From: Klebsiella pneumoniae
Lineage (GTDB): Bacteria > Myxococcota_A > UBA796 > SXON01
DNA: 64,000 bases
Reading direction: 5' to 3'
Assembly: GCA_945862325.1 (NCBI GenBank)
Contig: CAMAXZ010000001.1
Coordinates: 124,001 to 188,000 of the forward strand
Positions 49,794-58,875 of the stretch are shown here, piece by piece. Numbering within the stretch: position 1 is the first letter of the stretch; every line of letters starts with the position of its first letter. Made by a program: the position numbers and the translations under genes. Below the pieces are notes generated by a model, which did not search any database, was not told the DNA's origin, and was given only the letters and a program-made list of their open reading frames with translations.

Positions 49794-51293
49794 GTGGCTC
49801 TCCCGGCCGCGGCTCGGGCACGCCATGGCGGCGTGCTGCTTCACCCCTCGAGCCTGCCGGGCCCGGGGCCGGTCGGCGAGATTGGTCCGTACGCCTTCGC
49901 GTTCATCGACTGGCTCGCCCATGCGGGCATGGACACCTGGCAGGTCCTGCCGCTCCATCCCGTCGGGCCGGGCCAGTCGCCGTACGCCAGTCCTTCGGCG
50001 TTCGCAGCCGATCCCCGGCTCATCAGCCTCGAGGCGCTGATCGCGGACGGCTGGCTCGATCCGGCGCCGCTCCCGTTCGGGTCGGAGCGGGTCGACCCCG
50101 AGGCGATCGAGCGTTGGAAGCTCCCGCTGCTCCGCGACGCGGCGCGCCGCGCGGCCCCTTCTGCCGAGTGCCGCGCGTGGGCGGCCGCCGAGGGCGATTG
50201 GCTCGCGGAATGGTCGTCGTACGCCGCGCTCGCCGCGCACCACGGCGACGGCTGGTGGCGCTGGCCCGCCGGCCACGGCGACCGGGTCGAACTCGGACGC
50301 GCGCGCGCCGCGCTAGCGGACGAGGTCGCGATCGCGGAGGGGCTCCAGTACCTGTTCCACCTCCAGTGGGCCCGTGTGCGCGCCCACGCGCGCGAACGCG
50401 GCGTCCGGCTCGTCGGTGACATCCCCATCTTCGTCAGCGGCGACGGCTGCGACACCTGGGCGCACCGGCGCCTCTTCCGCCTCCGTCCCGACGGGCGCCC
50501 CGACCCCGTCGCGGGCGTACCACCGGATTACTTCGCGCCCGGCGGCCAACGCTGGGGCAACCCGACCTACGCGTGGCCCGAGCACGCGGCCACCGGGTAC
50601 GCCTGGTGGCGCGCCCGGCTCCGTCGCGAGCTGGCGCTCGTCGACGTGGTGCGTCTCGACCATTTCAGAGGCTTCCTCGCCAATTGGGCGATCCCCGCCG
50701 ACCAGGACGACGCCCGCGCCGGCGCGTGGGAGGCCGGCCCGGGCCGCCCCCTGTTCGACGCGTTGCGCGACGATCTCGGCGATCTTCCTCTGATCGCGGA
50801 GGACCTCGGCGACGTCACCCCGGACGTGGCCGAGCTGCGCGACGCGCTCGGGTTGCCGGGCATGAAGGTCCTCCAGTTCGCGTTCGGCGGGCGGGAGGAA
50901 GAATGGGGAAGGCACCCCTTCCTTCCTCACAACTTCGGGCACGACCGGTGGGTCGTGTACTCCGGCACGCACGACAACGACACCGCCGTCGGCTGGTACG
51001 CGTCGACGGACCCGGTCGTCCGGCACCGCGCCCGCACCTACTGCGGGCGCGACGGCTCCGACCCCGCGTGGATGCTCCTGCGCGAAGCGTGGGCGTCGGT
51101 GGCGGGCACGGCGATCGCGCCGATGCAGGACGTCCTGCGCGCCGGACCTGAGGCGCGCCTCAACACCCCCGGTGAAGCCGACGGAAATTGGGGGTGGCGC
51201 CTGCTCGACCTGCCGTGGGACGCCTGCGGGTGGCTCGCGCAGCTCAACGCGACCTACGCGCGTGGCGTCAACGGAACTGCTTCGCGAGCTTGA
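49794..51293 (+). CDS. malQ: 4-alpha-glucanotransferase (amylomaltase, GH77)
   Basis: The 499-residue enzyme shows the GH77 pattern: GVLLHPSSLPG near the N-terminus, DTWQVLPLHPVGPGQSPY, GDIPIFVSGDGCDTW, the nucleophile Asp in VVRLDHFRGF, the acid/base Glu in LIAEDLGDVTPDV and the third acid in SGTHDNDT. It transfers alpha-1,4-glucan segments between chains, in glycogen or maltodextrin metabolism in the cytoplasm. GTG 49794 is the start, 8 bases after the small basic gene. Its last 26 bases overlap the end of the convergent deaminase gene. Confidence 0.93.
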   Translation: MALPAAARARHGGVLLHPSSLPGPGPVGEIGPYAFAFIDWLAHAGMDTWQVLPLHPVGPGQSPYASPSAFAADPRLISLEALIADGWLDPAPLPFGSERVDPEAIERWKLPLLRDAARRAAPSAECRAWAAAEGDWLAEWSSYAALAAHHGDGWWRWPAGHGDRVELGRARAALADEVAIAEGLQYLFHLQWARVRAHARERGVRLVGDIPIFVSGDGCDTWAHRRLFRLRPDGRPDPVAGVPPDYFAPGGQRWGNPTYAWPEHAATGYAWWRARLRRELALVDVVRLDHFRGFLANWAIPADQDDARAGAWEAGPGRPLFDALRDDLGDLPLIAEDLGDVTPDVAELRDALGLPGMKVLQFAFGGREEEWGRHPFLPHNFGHDRWVVYSGTHDNDTAVGWYASTDPVVRHRARTYCGRDGSDPAWMLLREAWASVAGTAIAPMQDVLRAGPEARLNTPGEADGNWGWRLLDLPWDACGWLAQLNATYARGVNGTASRA

Positions 51294-52362
51294 GCCCCTG
51301 CATCTGGTAGTGGCTGCCTGCGCCGTAGATCGTGTCGGGCACGTCGCGGTTGCGCAGCAGCTCGATGCGGAACAGCGGCTGACCGTGCTCCAGCAGGAAG
51401 GGCACGTCGTGCGTGCGGATCTCGAGGACGAGGCGCGCGCCCGCGCCGTCGCCGTCGACGCCGAACCCGGAGTCGATGAAGCCGGCGTAGTGGGTTCGGA
51501 GCTCGCCCTTCGTCGCGTCGTAGGGAACGAGCTCCGCGCACAGGTGCGACGGGATGCGGAGGCGCTCGCGGGTGGCGTAGATGTAGAACTGTTCGGGCTC
51601 GAGCACGTGGCCGTCGTTCGCCGGGTCCGCCGGCAGGGGCGTCCAGTAGCGGTCCCGGTCGAGGTCGCGGCGCGCGAGGTCGATCACGGGGCGGTGCCGC
51701 TGCGCGAGGTAGCCGACGACGCCGTCGTCGCCGTCGTGGAGGTCGACCGAGAGCTGGATGCCGGGCGCGTCGTCGTCGTCGCTCACCGGGGCCGGGCGCC
51801 CGTCGCTCCAGGAGACCACCGGGCGATCCCCCTGGAGCGAGGTGAGCTCCGCGTTGTCGAGGCGCGGGCGACCCCGGGCGAGCCGGAGCTGGCCGAGGCA
51901 GTCGCCGCGTCGCACGGCGACATGGAAGCTCTGTGCCGTGATCTCGAGGAAGATCCGCCCGTGATAGCCAGCGGGCACCCGGTCGAACGCGTGGCCGTGC
52001 TCGGTCAGCAGCCGCACGAACATGTCCAGCCGCCCGGTGCTGCTCTTGGGGTTGGCGCGCCCCCACACATCGGCCGGCAGCTCGAGCACCTCCTCCAGCT
52101 CGGCGAGGTAGACCGCGCCGCTCCGCAGGACGAAAGGGCGATCCGCGTCGAGCTTGAACTCGTCGAGCGCGAGCCGGCCGAGGCGCCGGGAGAGGCCCGC
52201 GTGACCGGGCAGGAAGCTGCACTGGAGCATCCACAGCCGGGCGCCGAGGCGAAGGTCGAGCGACGACGGCTGAAGCTGCGCGGGGCGCACGGGGTGCAGC
52301 GCGCGGATGCCGCCGCTCTGAACGAGCGCGCGCAGATCCTGACTGACGAGGATGCCGTCCAT
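51268..52362 (-). CDS. dcd: dCTP deaminase, tandem double-domain type
   Basis: The 364-residue protein contains two dUTPase/dCTP-deaminase-like trimeric-fold halves in one chain, as in the longer 2'-deoxycytidine 5'-triphosphate deaminases of alphaproteobacteria, rather than the ~190-residue form. Seen in the first half are QPSSLDLRLGARLW, WGRANPKSSTGRLDMF and VRLLTEHGHAFDRVPAGYHG with the usual Gly-Arg turn; in the second half HYAGFIDSGFGVDGDG. It converts dCTP to dUTP for dTTP synthesis. ATG 52362 is taken as the start, with GTG 52368 an alternative; no strong ribosome binding site is visible. Its 3' end overlaps malQ by 26 bases. Confidence 0.87.
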   Translation of the reverse strand: MDGILVSQDLRALVQSGGIRALHPVRPAQLQPSSLDLRLGARLWMLQCSFLPGHAGLSRRLGRLALDEFKLDADRPFVLRSGAVYLAELEEVLELPADVWGRANPKSSTGRLDMFVRLLTEHGHAFDRVPAGYHGRIFLEITAQSFHVAVRRGDCLGQLRLARGRPRLDNAELTSLQGDRPVVSWSDGRPAPVSDDDDAPGIQLSVDLHDGDDGVVGYLAQRHRPVIDLARRDLDRDRYWTPLPADPANDGHVLEPEQFYIYATRERLRIPSHLCAELVPYDATKGELRTHYAGFIDSGFGVDGDGAGARLVLEIRTHDVPFLLEHGQPLFRIELLRNRDVPDTIYGAGSHYQMQGLKLAKQFR

Positions 52363-52433
52363 CGGCACGCGGTTAACTGCCTCCGCCGTCGCCGGCGCCG
52401 AACACGGCGCTCGTGGGCGCATCGGGGGTGAAC

Positions 52434-54575
52434 ATGCACGTTTGGATCTTGCTTCCGTCGCTCGCTTCCGCGGTCGAGGGCATGTGGGAGCCGGCGCAGC
52501 TTCCGTCGCTCGCCCCCTCGCTCGCCGCGGCTGGGTACGACGGCGACGCCACGGCGCTCGCTCGGCTGGATGCCGCGCCGCTCGGGGCCGTGGTCTCGCT
52601 CGGCGGCTGCACGGCGTCGTTCGTGTCTCCGGACGGGCTCCTCGTCACCAACCAGCACTGCGTGACGGGGTACCTCCAACAGGCGACCCGTGAGGGCGAA
52701 GACCTGGTGGATGCAGGGTTCCTCGCGGCAACGCGCGCCGACGAGCGCTCGGTCGGGCCGGGCGGCCGCGTGTTCCTCACCGTCGACGTGCGCGACGTGA
52801 CCGCAAACGTGCTGGGGCGCTTTCCGGCTTCGATCTCCGACGTCGATCGCGCGCTGACCATCGAGGCGCGCGAGAAGGCGCTCGTCGCGGCCTGCGAGAA
52901 GCCGGCGGGGACGCGCTGCCGAGTCGCCGCGTTCTACGGCGGCGGGGTCCGTCGGCTGGTCGTGCAGCGCGAACTTCGGGATCTGCGCATCGTCGCGGCG
53001 CCGCCGGACAGCGTCGGGAACTACGGCGACGAGGTCGACAACTGGCACTGGCCGCGGCACGCCGGCGACTTCGCGTTCCTCCGGGCATACACGGCGCCGG
53101 ACGGCTCGAGCGCCGATTATTCTCCGACAAACGTTCCGTATCGGCCGCCGCAGCACCTTCGCGTCGCCGCCCGCGGCCCGTCGCCCGGCGAGTTCGTGAT
53201 GGTGGCCGGGTATCCAGGTTCGACCGAGCGATGGCTCACGGCGACCGAGGTCGAGCGCGAGGCGTCGCGCCTCCTCCCGCGCACACTCGAAGACCTCACG
53301 TTCATCTTCGACGTCTTGACCGACGAACAGCGTCTCGACCCTGCCAGGGCGAAGGCCATCGAGGTGCCGCGCCTCGGCGTCGGCAACGGCTTGTTCAACA
53401 CCAAAGGCACGCTCGAAGGCTTCGCGCGCAGCCAGGTCGCCGCGGTGGCGCGCTCCCGCGACGCGCGCCTCGTGCAATGGGTGAAGAGCGACCCCTCCCG
53501 CGCCACGCGCTTCCTCCCGGCCATCGAGGAGCTCGAGCGCGTCATCGCCTCGCGCGACGCCACCTGGGAGCGTGACCGCGCCCTCGGTTGGCTCGGTCGG
53601 TCGAGCGATCTGTTGGGCGCCGCCGAGACCGTCGTGCGTTGGGCCGCCGAGCAGGAGCGGCCCGACGCGAAGCGCCAGCCCGGCTTCCAGGAGCGGGATC
53701 GCGCGCGCACGCTCGCGCGGCTCGACCAGCTGCAGCCGCGCTTGCACCTCTCGGCGGATCGCCGCCTCTTCCGCCACTACCTGCTCGCGGCGATCGCGCC
53801 GCCGGACAGCCCGCGGGTGCCGGAGCTGGCGGCGTGGTTCCGGGGGAACGGCGCCGCGCCGTCGGAGGCCGCCGTCGACGCCGCGCTCGACGTCATGTAC
53901 GCCACGACCTCCCTGACCACGATCGACGGGCGCCGCGCCGCGTTCGGTTCGAACCTGAAGGCGCTGCGGGCCTCCCCGGACCCCTTCGTCCGCCTCGCGG
54001 TCGCGCTGCTGCCGGTGCGTGACGAACAGCACGTCGCGGGGCTCGCCCAGGCGGGGGCGCTCGCCCGGACCCGTCCGGGTTGGGTGGAGGCGATGCGGGC
54101 GATGAACCCTGCGGTTTCCTACCCGGACGCCAACGGCACCCTGCGCGTCACCTACGGGACGGTGATGGGCTACTCGCCGCGGGACGGCGTCCTGTACACG
54201 CCCCAGACGACCCTCGAGGGGCTCGCCGCGAAGGCGGGGCCGTGGCCCTTCGACGCGCCCGCGCCGCTGCTCGCGGCGGTGGCGGCGCGCGCCTACGGCC
54301 CGGAGGGGGACCCGGCGCTCGGCGGTGCCGTCCCGGTCGACTTTCTCTCCGACCTCGACATCACCGGAGGCAACAGTGGATCGCCGACGTTGAACGCGAA
54401 GGGCGAGCTGGTCGGGCTGGCCTTCGACGGCACGTGGGAAGGGATCGCGAGCGACTGGATGTTCGATCCGGAGGTCTCTCGCACCGTGCACGTGGACATC
54501 CGCTACGTCCGCTGGTACCTCCGCGAGGTGGCCCATGCCGACGCGCTCCTGGCGGAGCTTGGCGCCGGAACCTGA
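52434..54575 (+). CDS. S46-family dipeptidyl peptidase
   Basis: About 713 residues. A signal peptide (MHVWILLPSLASAVEG) precedes MWEPAQLP, a start typical of S46 peptidases. The chymotrypsin-like halves carry the catalytic His in LLVTNQHCVTGY, the Asp in the NYGDEVDNWHWPRHAGDF region, and the Ser in ITGGNSGSPTL, separated by a long helical insertion. S46 enzymes (DPP7/DPP11) remove dipeptides from peptide N-termini in the periplasm and are important for asaccharolytic growth on peptides. Substrate preference cannot be set by eye. ATG 52434 is preferred over GTG 52413 because GGGGG lies just upstream. Confidence 0.92.
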   Translation: MHVWILLPSLASAVEGMWEPAQLPSLAPSLAAAGYDGDATALARLDAAPLGAVVSLGGCTASFVSPDGLLVTNQHCVTGYLQQATREGEDLVDAGFLAATRADERSVGPGGRVFLTVDVRDVTANVLGRFPASISDVDRALTIEAREKALVAACEKPAGTRCRVAAFYGGGVRRLVVQRELRDLRIVAAPPDSVGNYGDEVDNWHWPRHAGDFAFLRAYTAPDGSSADYSPTNVPYRPPQHLRVAARGPSPGEFVMVAGYPGSTERWLTATEVEREASRLLPRTLEDLTFIFDVLTDEQRLDPARAKAIEVPRLGVGNGLFNTKGTLEGFARSQVAAVARSRDARLVQWVKSDPSRATRFLPAIEELERVIASRDATWERDRALGWLGRSSDLLGAAETVVRWAAEQERPDAKRQPGFQERDRARTLARLDQLQPRLHLSADRRLFRHYLLAAIAPPDSPRVPELAAWFRGNGAAPSEAAVDAALDVMYATTSLTTIDGRRAAFGSNLKALRASPDPFVRLAVALLPVRDEQHVAGLAQAGALARTRPGWVEAMRAMNPAVSYPDANGTLRVTYGTVMGYSPRDGVLYTPQTTLEGLAAKAGPWPFDAPAPLLAAVAARAYGPEGDPALGGAVPVDFLSDLDITGGNSGSPTLNAKGELVGLAFDGTWEGIASDWMFDPEVSRTVHVDIRYVRWYLREVAHADALLAELGAGT

Positions 54576-54584
54576 GGAGGACGC

Positions 54585-54890
54585 GTGTCGCAGTACAAGA
54601 TCCACCTTCGCAGCCCCGATGGGCGCATCGACCTGGTCGTGCCGTGCCGCGCCGACCAGCCGATCCTCGAGGCCGCCGAGGCCCAGGGGCTCGCGCTGCC
54701 GTACTCCTGCCGCAGCGCCGCGTGCGCGACGTGCGCGGGGCGGGTCGTCGCGGGCACGACGAGCCTCGACGAGCAGTTCATCCTCGGTGACGCGGACCTG
54801 GAGCGCGGGTACACGCTCCTGTGCTCGGCGGTGCCGACCTCCGACTGCGAGGTCCTGACCCACCAGCAGGCGTCGGTCGAGGGCATGTGA
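54585..54890 (+). CDS. Plant-type [2Fe-2S] ferredoxin
   Basis: The 101-residue protein has the cluster-binding arrangement of plant-type ferredoxins: CRSAACATC in the loop (Cys-x4-Cys-x2-Cys) and a fourth Cys about 29 residues on in YTLLCSAVP. It carries single electrons; the partner reductase and user are not in view. The GTG start is well supported by the GAGGAGG sequence just upstream. It lies 9 bases after the S46 peptidase gene, so the two may be co-transcribed, though functionally unrelated. Confidence 0.92.
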   Translation: MSQYKIHLRSPDGRIDLVVPCRADQPILEAAEAQGLALPYSCRSAACATCAGRVVAGTTSLDEQFILGDADLERGYTLLCSAVPTSDCEVLTHQQASVEGM

Positions 54891-54948
54891 GGTTGCCGAT
54901 TCGTCCGTGCCATGGTAGCCGGGGGGGCCCAAAATTCGGAGTGGCTCC

Positions 54949-55149
54949 ATGGCCGATGTGATCAAGACGAAGAACGAAGAGGTGGCGGACTACAAGGATC
55001 CGGCGCGTCTGAAGCGTTTCCTGACGGAGCGCGGCAAGATCCTGCCGCGCCGCATCACCGGCCTCTCCGCGAAGCAGCAGCGGCAGGTGGGCCTCGCGAT
55101 CAAGCGCGCGCGTCACCTCGCCCTGCTTCCGTACGTCAACCGCGAATAG
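54949..55149 (+). CDS. rpsR: 30S ribosomal protein bS18 without zinc cysteines
   Basis: The 66-residue protein matches bacterial bS18: [19 protein letters not shown] at the core, then [19 protein letters not shown] and [11 protein letters not shown] near the end. bS18 pairs with bS6 in the 30S platform and binds 16S rRNA. The usual N-terminal Cys motif of the zinc-binding form is absent, so this is a Cys-minus version. In most bacteria rpsR sits between rpsF and rplI; here it stands alone ahead of SURF1 and the oxidase genes. GGAG with a 7-base spacer precedes the ATG. It may be a second, zinc-independent copy; that can only be tested against the whole genome. Confidence 0.88.
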   Translation: MADVIKTKNEEVADYKDPARLKRFLTERGKILPRRITGLSAKQQRQVGLAIKRARHLALLPYVNRE

Positions 55150-55162
55150 CGGCTCGTTCGGA

Positions 55163-55915
55163 ATGGGCTGGCGGTTCCGGCCGAGGGCGATCCCCACCGT
55201 GTTCATGGTGTGCGGTGGGGCCTTCCTCGCCTCGCTCGGCGCGTGGCAGCTCAGCCGCCTCAACGACGCGGCCGAGGTGCGCGTCGCGTGGGCGACTCGG
55301 CTGGCGGAGCCCGAGGTCACCGCGGCGTCCGCCGGTGTCTCCGACGCGGGACGTCGCGGCGCCGTCGTGGGTGTGCCCGACTGGGACCGTCACATGCGCA
55401 TCGCCGGCAAGTACATGTGGATGGAGATCGGCGAGCAGCTCGTCGTGCCCGTCCGCGCGGACGACCGCTGGGTCCTCGTCAATGTCGGCTGGGTCCCCCT
55501 GGACGAGTCGGCGCTCATCGTCGCGCGCGAGCGTGGTGAGCCGGCGCCCCGTCGGTACAGCGGCCTGTTGCGCGCGGCGGTCGAGCCCGACGCGCGGGGC
55601 GACTTTCCGCTCGAGGACGGGTTTCAACGGCGTTGGCGGTCCGCCGACGTCGCGGCGATGGGCGCGCAGCTCGGGGAAGGCACGCGCGTCGCGCCGTTGA
55701 TCCTCGTGGAAGGCGAGGGGTTGGCGGCGGACGCGCCGATCTCGGACCGCCAGCCGCCGATCGGCGGCTGGCGCACCACACCACCGGAGCGCCCTCACGG
55801 CCAGTACGCCTTCACATGGTTCTCGCTCGCGTTCACCCTCGTCGGCGTGTGGGCGTCGATGTCGTTGCAGCGCGCCCCAGAGCCGCGAGGCGTTGACCCG
55901 AGCGCCCCGTTGTGA
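55163..55915 (+). CDS. SURF1 family cytochrome oxidase assembly protein
   Basis: The 250-residue protein has the SURF1 topology: an N-terminal membrane helix (IPTVFMVCGGAFLASLGAWQL, with the GxWQ signature), a soluble domain with HMRIAGKYMWMEIGEQLVV and VLVNVGWVPLDES, and a second helix near the C-terminus (FTWFSLAFTLVGVWASM). SURF1 acts in heme a insertion into subunit I of aa3-type oxidases, which fits the following ctaA, ctaB and ctaCDE genes. It lies 13 bases after rpsR, so the ribosomal gene and the oxidase genes may share a transcript. Confidence 0.9.
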   Translation: MGWRFRPRAIPTVFMVCGGAFLASLGAWQLSRLNDAAEVRVAWATRLAEPEVTAASAGVSDAGRRGAVVGVPDWDRHMRIAGKYMWMEIGEQLVVPVRADDRWVLVNVGWVPLDESALIVARERGEPAPRRYSGLLRAAVEPDARGDFPLEDGFQRRWRSADVAAMGAQLGEGTRVAPLILVEGEGLAADAPISDRQPPIGGWRTTPPERPHGQYAFTWFSLAFTLVGVWASMSLQRAPEPRGVDPSAPL

Positions 55916-55941
55916 TACGGGCGCGCACTTCGGAGGAAGCG

Positions 55942-56859
55942 TTGGCGGAGGGGCTTCCGCGGCCGTCCGGCACGTTCGACTCGGCGGCTGCCGGGCGAGG
56001 GTACCTCGTCCTCGCGTCGGTGACGTGGGTGTTGCTGGTGTTCGGCGCCAGCGTGCGTGTGCACGGCGCCGGGCTGTCGTGCCCCGACTGGCCGTTGTGC
56101 TTCGGACGCGTGGTGCCGCAGCTCGACTTCCACGTGTTCCTCGAGTGGGGGCACCGCGCGCTCGCCGGCTGCATCTCCCTCGGGTTCCTCGCGCTCGGGG
56201 CGTGGGTGCTCCGCGACCCCGGGGCACGCCGGCGCACCGGGCCGCTCGTCGTTCTCAGCGCCGTCATCCTCGTCACGCAGATCGTGCTCGGCGGCCTCAC
56301 GGTGCTGCACCTCCTCGCGACCTGGAGCGTCACGCTGCACTTGCTCACGGGGAGCGCGTTCTTCGCGTCGCTGCTCGTCATCGCGCGGAGCCTCCGTGCG
56401 CCGGCAGCCGCCGCGCCGGTCCCATGGCTGCTCCGTGGCCTCGCCGTCGCGCTCACGCTCGCCTTCGTCGTCCAGCTCGGCCTCGGCGGGCTCGTGGCCA
56501 GCCAGTGGGCGGGGCTCGCGTGTACGGAGTGGCCCACCTGCAACGCCGGAGTGTGGTTCCCCACCCTCGACGGAATCGTCGGTCTGCAGCTGGCGCATCG
56601 CGCCGGGGCGTACACCTTGCTCGCCGTCGCGTGGGGGTACGCGGGGGCTGCCCGTGGCCACGTCGACGTGGCGACGCCCGCGTTGCGCGTCGCCGCGCTC
56701 GTTACCCTTCAGGCGCTCCTCGGCATCGCGAACGTCCTGTTCGCGATGCCGGTCGAGCTCGCGATCGCCCACAGCGGCCTCGCTTCGCTGCTCACGGCGG
56801 CGGTCGTGTTCGCCGTGTGGCCGGCGTTCGCCGCGCGCGCCGTCCCGGTGCCGGCATGA
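55942..56859 (+). CDS. ctaA: Heme A synthase CtaA
   Basis: The roughly 305-residue integral membrane protein has eight hydrophobic helices in two similar halves, with conserved His in EWGHRALAG and LAHRAGAYTLL and the heme-binding His in LHLLTGSAFFASL and AIAHSGLASLL. It oxidises the C8 methyl of heme O to the formyl group of heme A. The paired cysteine motifs SCPDWPLCFG and ACTEWPTCNAG mark the periplasmic loops. TTG 55942 is chosen because GGAGGA lies four bases upstream; GTG 55912, overlapping the SURF1 stop, is an alternative. Confidence 0.91.
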   Translation: MAEGLPRPSGTFDSAAAGRGYLVLASVTWVLLVFGASVRVHGAGLSCPDWPLCFGRVVPQLDFHVFLEWGHRALAGCISLGFLALGAWVLRDPGARRRTGPLVVLSAVILVTQIVLGGLTVLHLLATWSVTLHLLTGSAFFASLLVIARSLRAPAAAAPVPWLLRGLAVALTLAFVVQLGLGGLVASQWAGLACTEWPTCNAGVWFPTLDGIVGLQLAHRAGAYTLLAVAWGYAGAARGHVDVATPALRVAALVTLQALLGIANVLFAMPVELAIAHSGLASLLTAAVVFAVWPAFAARAVPVPA

Positions 56860-57824
56860 GCGTGTCTGTGGCGAGCCCGTCGCTCGGGGTGGTCGGCACC
56901 CTGCGCCTGTGGTGGGAGATGACCCGCCCGAAGGTGCTCCTGCTCGTCCTGTTCACCGGGCTGCCCGTGCTCGGCATGCAGGCCGACGGGTGGCCGACGC
57001 TCGCGCGGGCCGCCGCCACGCTGTTCGGAACCGCGCTGGCCGGCGCGGCTTCATCGACATTGAACGCGTGGATGGAGCGGGAGACCGACGCGCGCATGGC
57101 GCGCACGAAGAGTCGTCCCATCCCCGCGGCGGCGGTGTCCCCGCACTCCGCCCTCGTGCTCGGGCTGACCCTCACCGTCCTGAGCACCCTCGTTCTGTGG
57201 GTGGTCGGCGGGCCACTCGCGGCTTCGGTGGGCCTCTCGACCATCGCCTTCTACGTCGTGGTCTACACGTGGTGGCTGAAGCCCCGCACGCCGCAGAACA
57301 TCGTCATCGGCGGGGCGGCGGGCGCCACGGCGCCCATGATCCTCGAGGCCGCCCTCGCGGACCGGATCGGTCCGGCCAGCATCCTGTGCTTCTTGATCGT
57401 TTTCCTCTGGACGCCACCCCACTTCTGGGCGATCGCCATTTTCCGTAAAGAAGAATACGCTGCGGCGGGCTTCCCCATGATGCCGAACGTCGTCGGAGAT
57501 CGCGCTACCCGCCGCCAATCCATGGCGTACGCCGTGGCGTTGCTGATCACGAGCCTCGCGCCGACGGCGCTCGGGCTCCTCGGATGGCTCTACGGAGCAA
57601 CCGCCCTGTTCGCGGGCGTCTGGTTCTGCGCCGCGGTCGCGCGGAGCATGCGCGCGGACGTTCCGGCGGTCGACTACCGAGTTTTCAGGGTGTCGATCGT
57701 GTACCTGTTCATCGTGTTCGGGGCGATGTTCGGCGACGCCGTGCTCTCTACCGTCCTTCCGTCCGTCTTCGCGCCTGCGACGTGGTCCGTGTGGGCACCT
57801 TCCCCTGGTGGTTGGGGTGCCTGA
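56856..57824 (+). CDS. ctaB: Protoheme IX farnesyltransferase CtaB
   Basis: The 322-residue membrane enzyme of the UbiA family has the first Asp-rich motif (NAWMERETDARM, corresponding to NxxxDxxxD), KSRPIPAAAVSP, the YVVVYTWWLKPRTPQNIVIG block and the second motif LWTPPHFWAIAIF. It attaches farnesyl to heme B, giving heme O, the substrate of CtaA. The ATG overlaps the ctaA stop as ATGA. About nine membrane helices are visible. The C-terminal tail is short and Pro/Trp-rich. Part of the same assembly operon. Confidence 0.94.
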   Translation: MSVSVASPSLGVVGTLRLWWEMTRPKVLLLVLFTGLPVLGMQADGWPTLARAAATLFGTALAGAASSTLNAWMERETDARMARTKSRPIPAAAVSPHSALVLGLTLTVLSTLVLWVVGGPLAASVGLSTIAFYVVVYTWWLKPRTPQNIVIGGAAGATAPMILEAALADRIGPASILCFLIVFLWTPPHFWAIAIFRKEEYAAAGFPMMPNVVGDRATRRQSMAYAVALLITSLAPTALGLLGWLYGATALFAGVWFCAAVARSMRADVPAVDYRVFRVSIVYLFIVFGAMFGDAVLSTVLPSVFAPATWSVWAPSPGGWGA

Positions 57825-57876
57825 CGTGATACATGAGCGGCCTTTCGCGCCCCGGCGCTCCTCCACAGGGTCACCG

Positions 57877-58863
57877 ATGAACCTCCGCCTGCTGTTGCCG
57901 CTGGCCGCCCTCCTCCTCTCGGGGTGCGAGACCAGCACGATGGACACGCTCATCCCCAACTCGGATCTCACCCGCGAGACGATGGGGGTGTACGAGCGGA
58001 TCTTCTGGTGGACGACGCTGCTGTTCGTCGGGGTCCAGGGGGCGCTGATCTACATCGCGTTCCGGTTCCGGGCGACGGGCAACGAGAAGGGCAACCCCGA
58101 GCAGGTGCACGGAAACACGCAGCTCGAGCTCACGTGGACGATCGCGCCCGTGTTCATCCTGCTTCACATCTCCATCCCCACGGTCGCGTACATCTTCAAG
58201 CACCAGGCCCAGCCGTCCGCCGACGCCCTCGAGATCAACGCGGTCGGCAAGCAGTGGTGGTTCGCGTTCGAGTACCCGGACGACGGCGTCGTCACCGCGA
58301 ACGAGATTCACATTCCGCTCGGCCGGCAGGTCGTCGTTCGCCTCCAGAGCGACAACGTCATGCACAGCTTCTTCGTCCCGCAGCTCGCCGCCAAGCGCGA
58401 CATGCTGCCGGGCCACGTGAACTCCATCCTGTTCACGCCGGAGAAGGTGGGTCGATACCTCGGCCAGTGCGCGGAGTACTGCGGCGACTCGCACGCCCTC
58501 ATGAAGTTCCAGGTCGTGGTCGACACGCCCGAGGACTTCGCGCGGTGGCTCGACGCGCAGCGGGCGCCGGCCGACACGACCAGCGCCGACGCGGTCGCCG
58601 GCTTCAACGCCTTCTCTTCTGCGGGCTGCGTCGCCTGCCACGCCATCGGCGGCACCACGGCGGCGGCGAACATCGGCCCCAACCTCACCCATGTCGGGTC
58701 GCGCGCGCGCATCGCGTCCGGCATCCTCGACAACAACCAGGCCAACCTGGTGAACTGGATCCGGCGTCCGGACGTCGTGAAGCCCGGGTCGAAGATGCCC
58801 AACTTGAACGTCTCGGAAGAGACGGCGAACTCCATCGCCACCTACCTGCTGTCGCTGAAGTAG
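57877..58863 (+). CDS. ctaC: Cytochrome c oxidase subunit II fused to cytochrome c (caa3 type)
   Basis: 328 residues. A lipobox (LLLSGC) makes it a lipoprotein, as in caa3 subunit II of other bacteria. Two membrane helices (VYERIFWWTTLLFVGVQGALIY and APVFILLHISIPTVAYIF) are followed by the cupredoxin domain with the CuA ligands Cys198, Cys202, His206 and Met209 in CAEYCGDSHALM. After it comes a cytochrome c domain with CVACH (Cys251, Cys254, His255) and GSKMPNL as the Met ligand region. Electrons pass from cytochrome c to CuA to subunit I. ATG 57877 is the start needed for the signal; the frame upstream is low-quality. Confidence 0.94.
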   Translation: MNLRLLLPLAALLLSGCETSTMDTLIPNSDLTRETMGVYERIFWWTTLLFVGVQGALIYIAFRFRATGNEKGNPEQVHGNTQLELTWTIAPVFILLHISIPTVAYIFKHQAQPSADALEINAVGKQWWFAFEYPDDGVVTANEIHIPLGRQVVVRLQSDNVMHSFFVPQLAAKRDMLPGHVNSILFTPEKVGRYLGQCAEYCGDSHALMKFQVVVDTPEDFARWLDAQRAPADTTSADAVAGFNAFSSAGCVACHAIGGTTAAANIGPNLTHVGSRARIASGILDNNQANLVNWIRRPDVVKPGSKMPNLNVSEETANSIATYLLSLK

Positions 58864-58875
58864 TCGGAGGACAGA

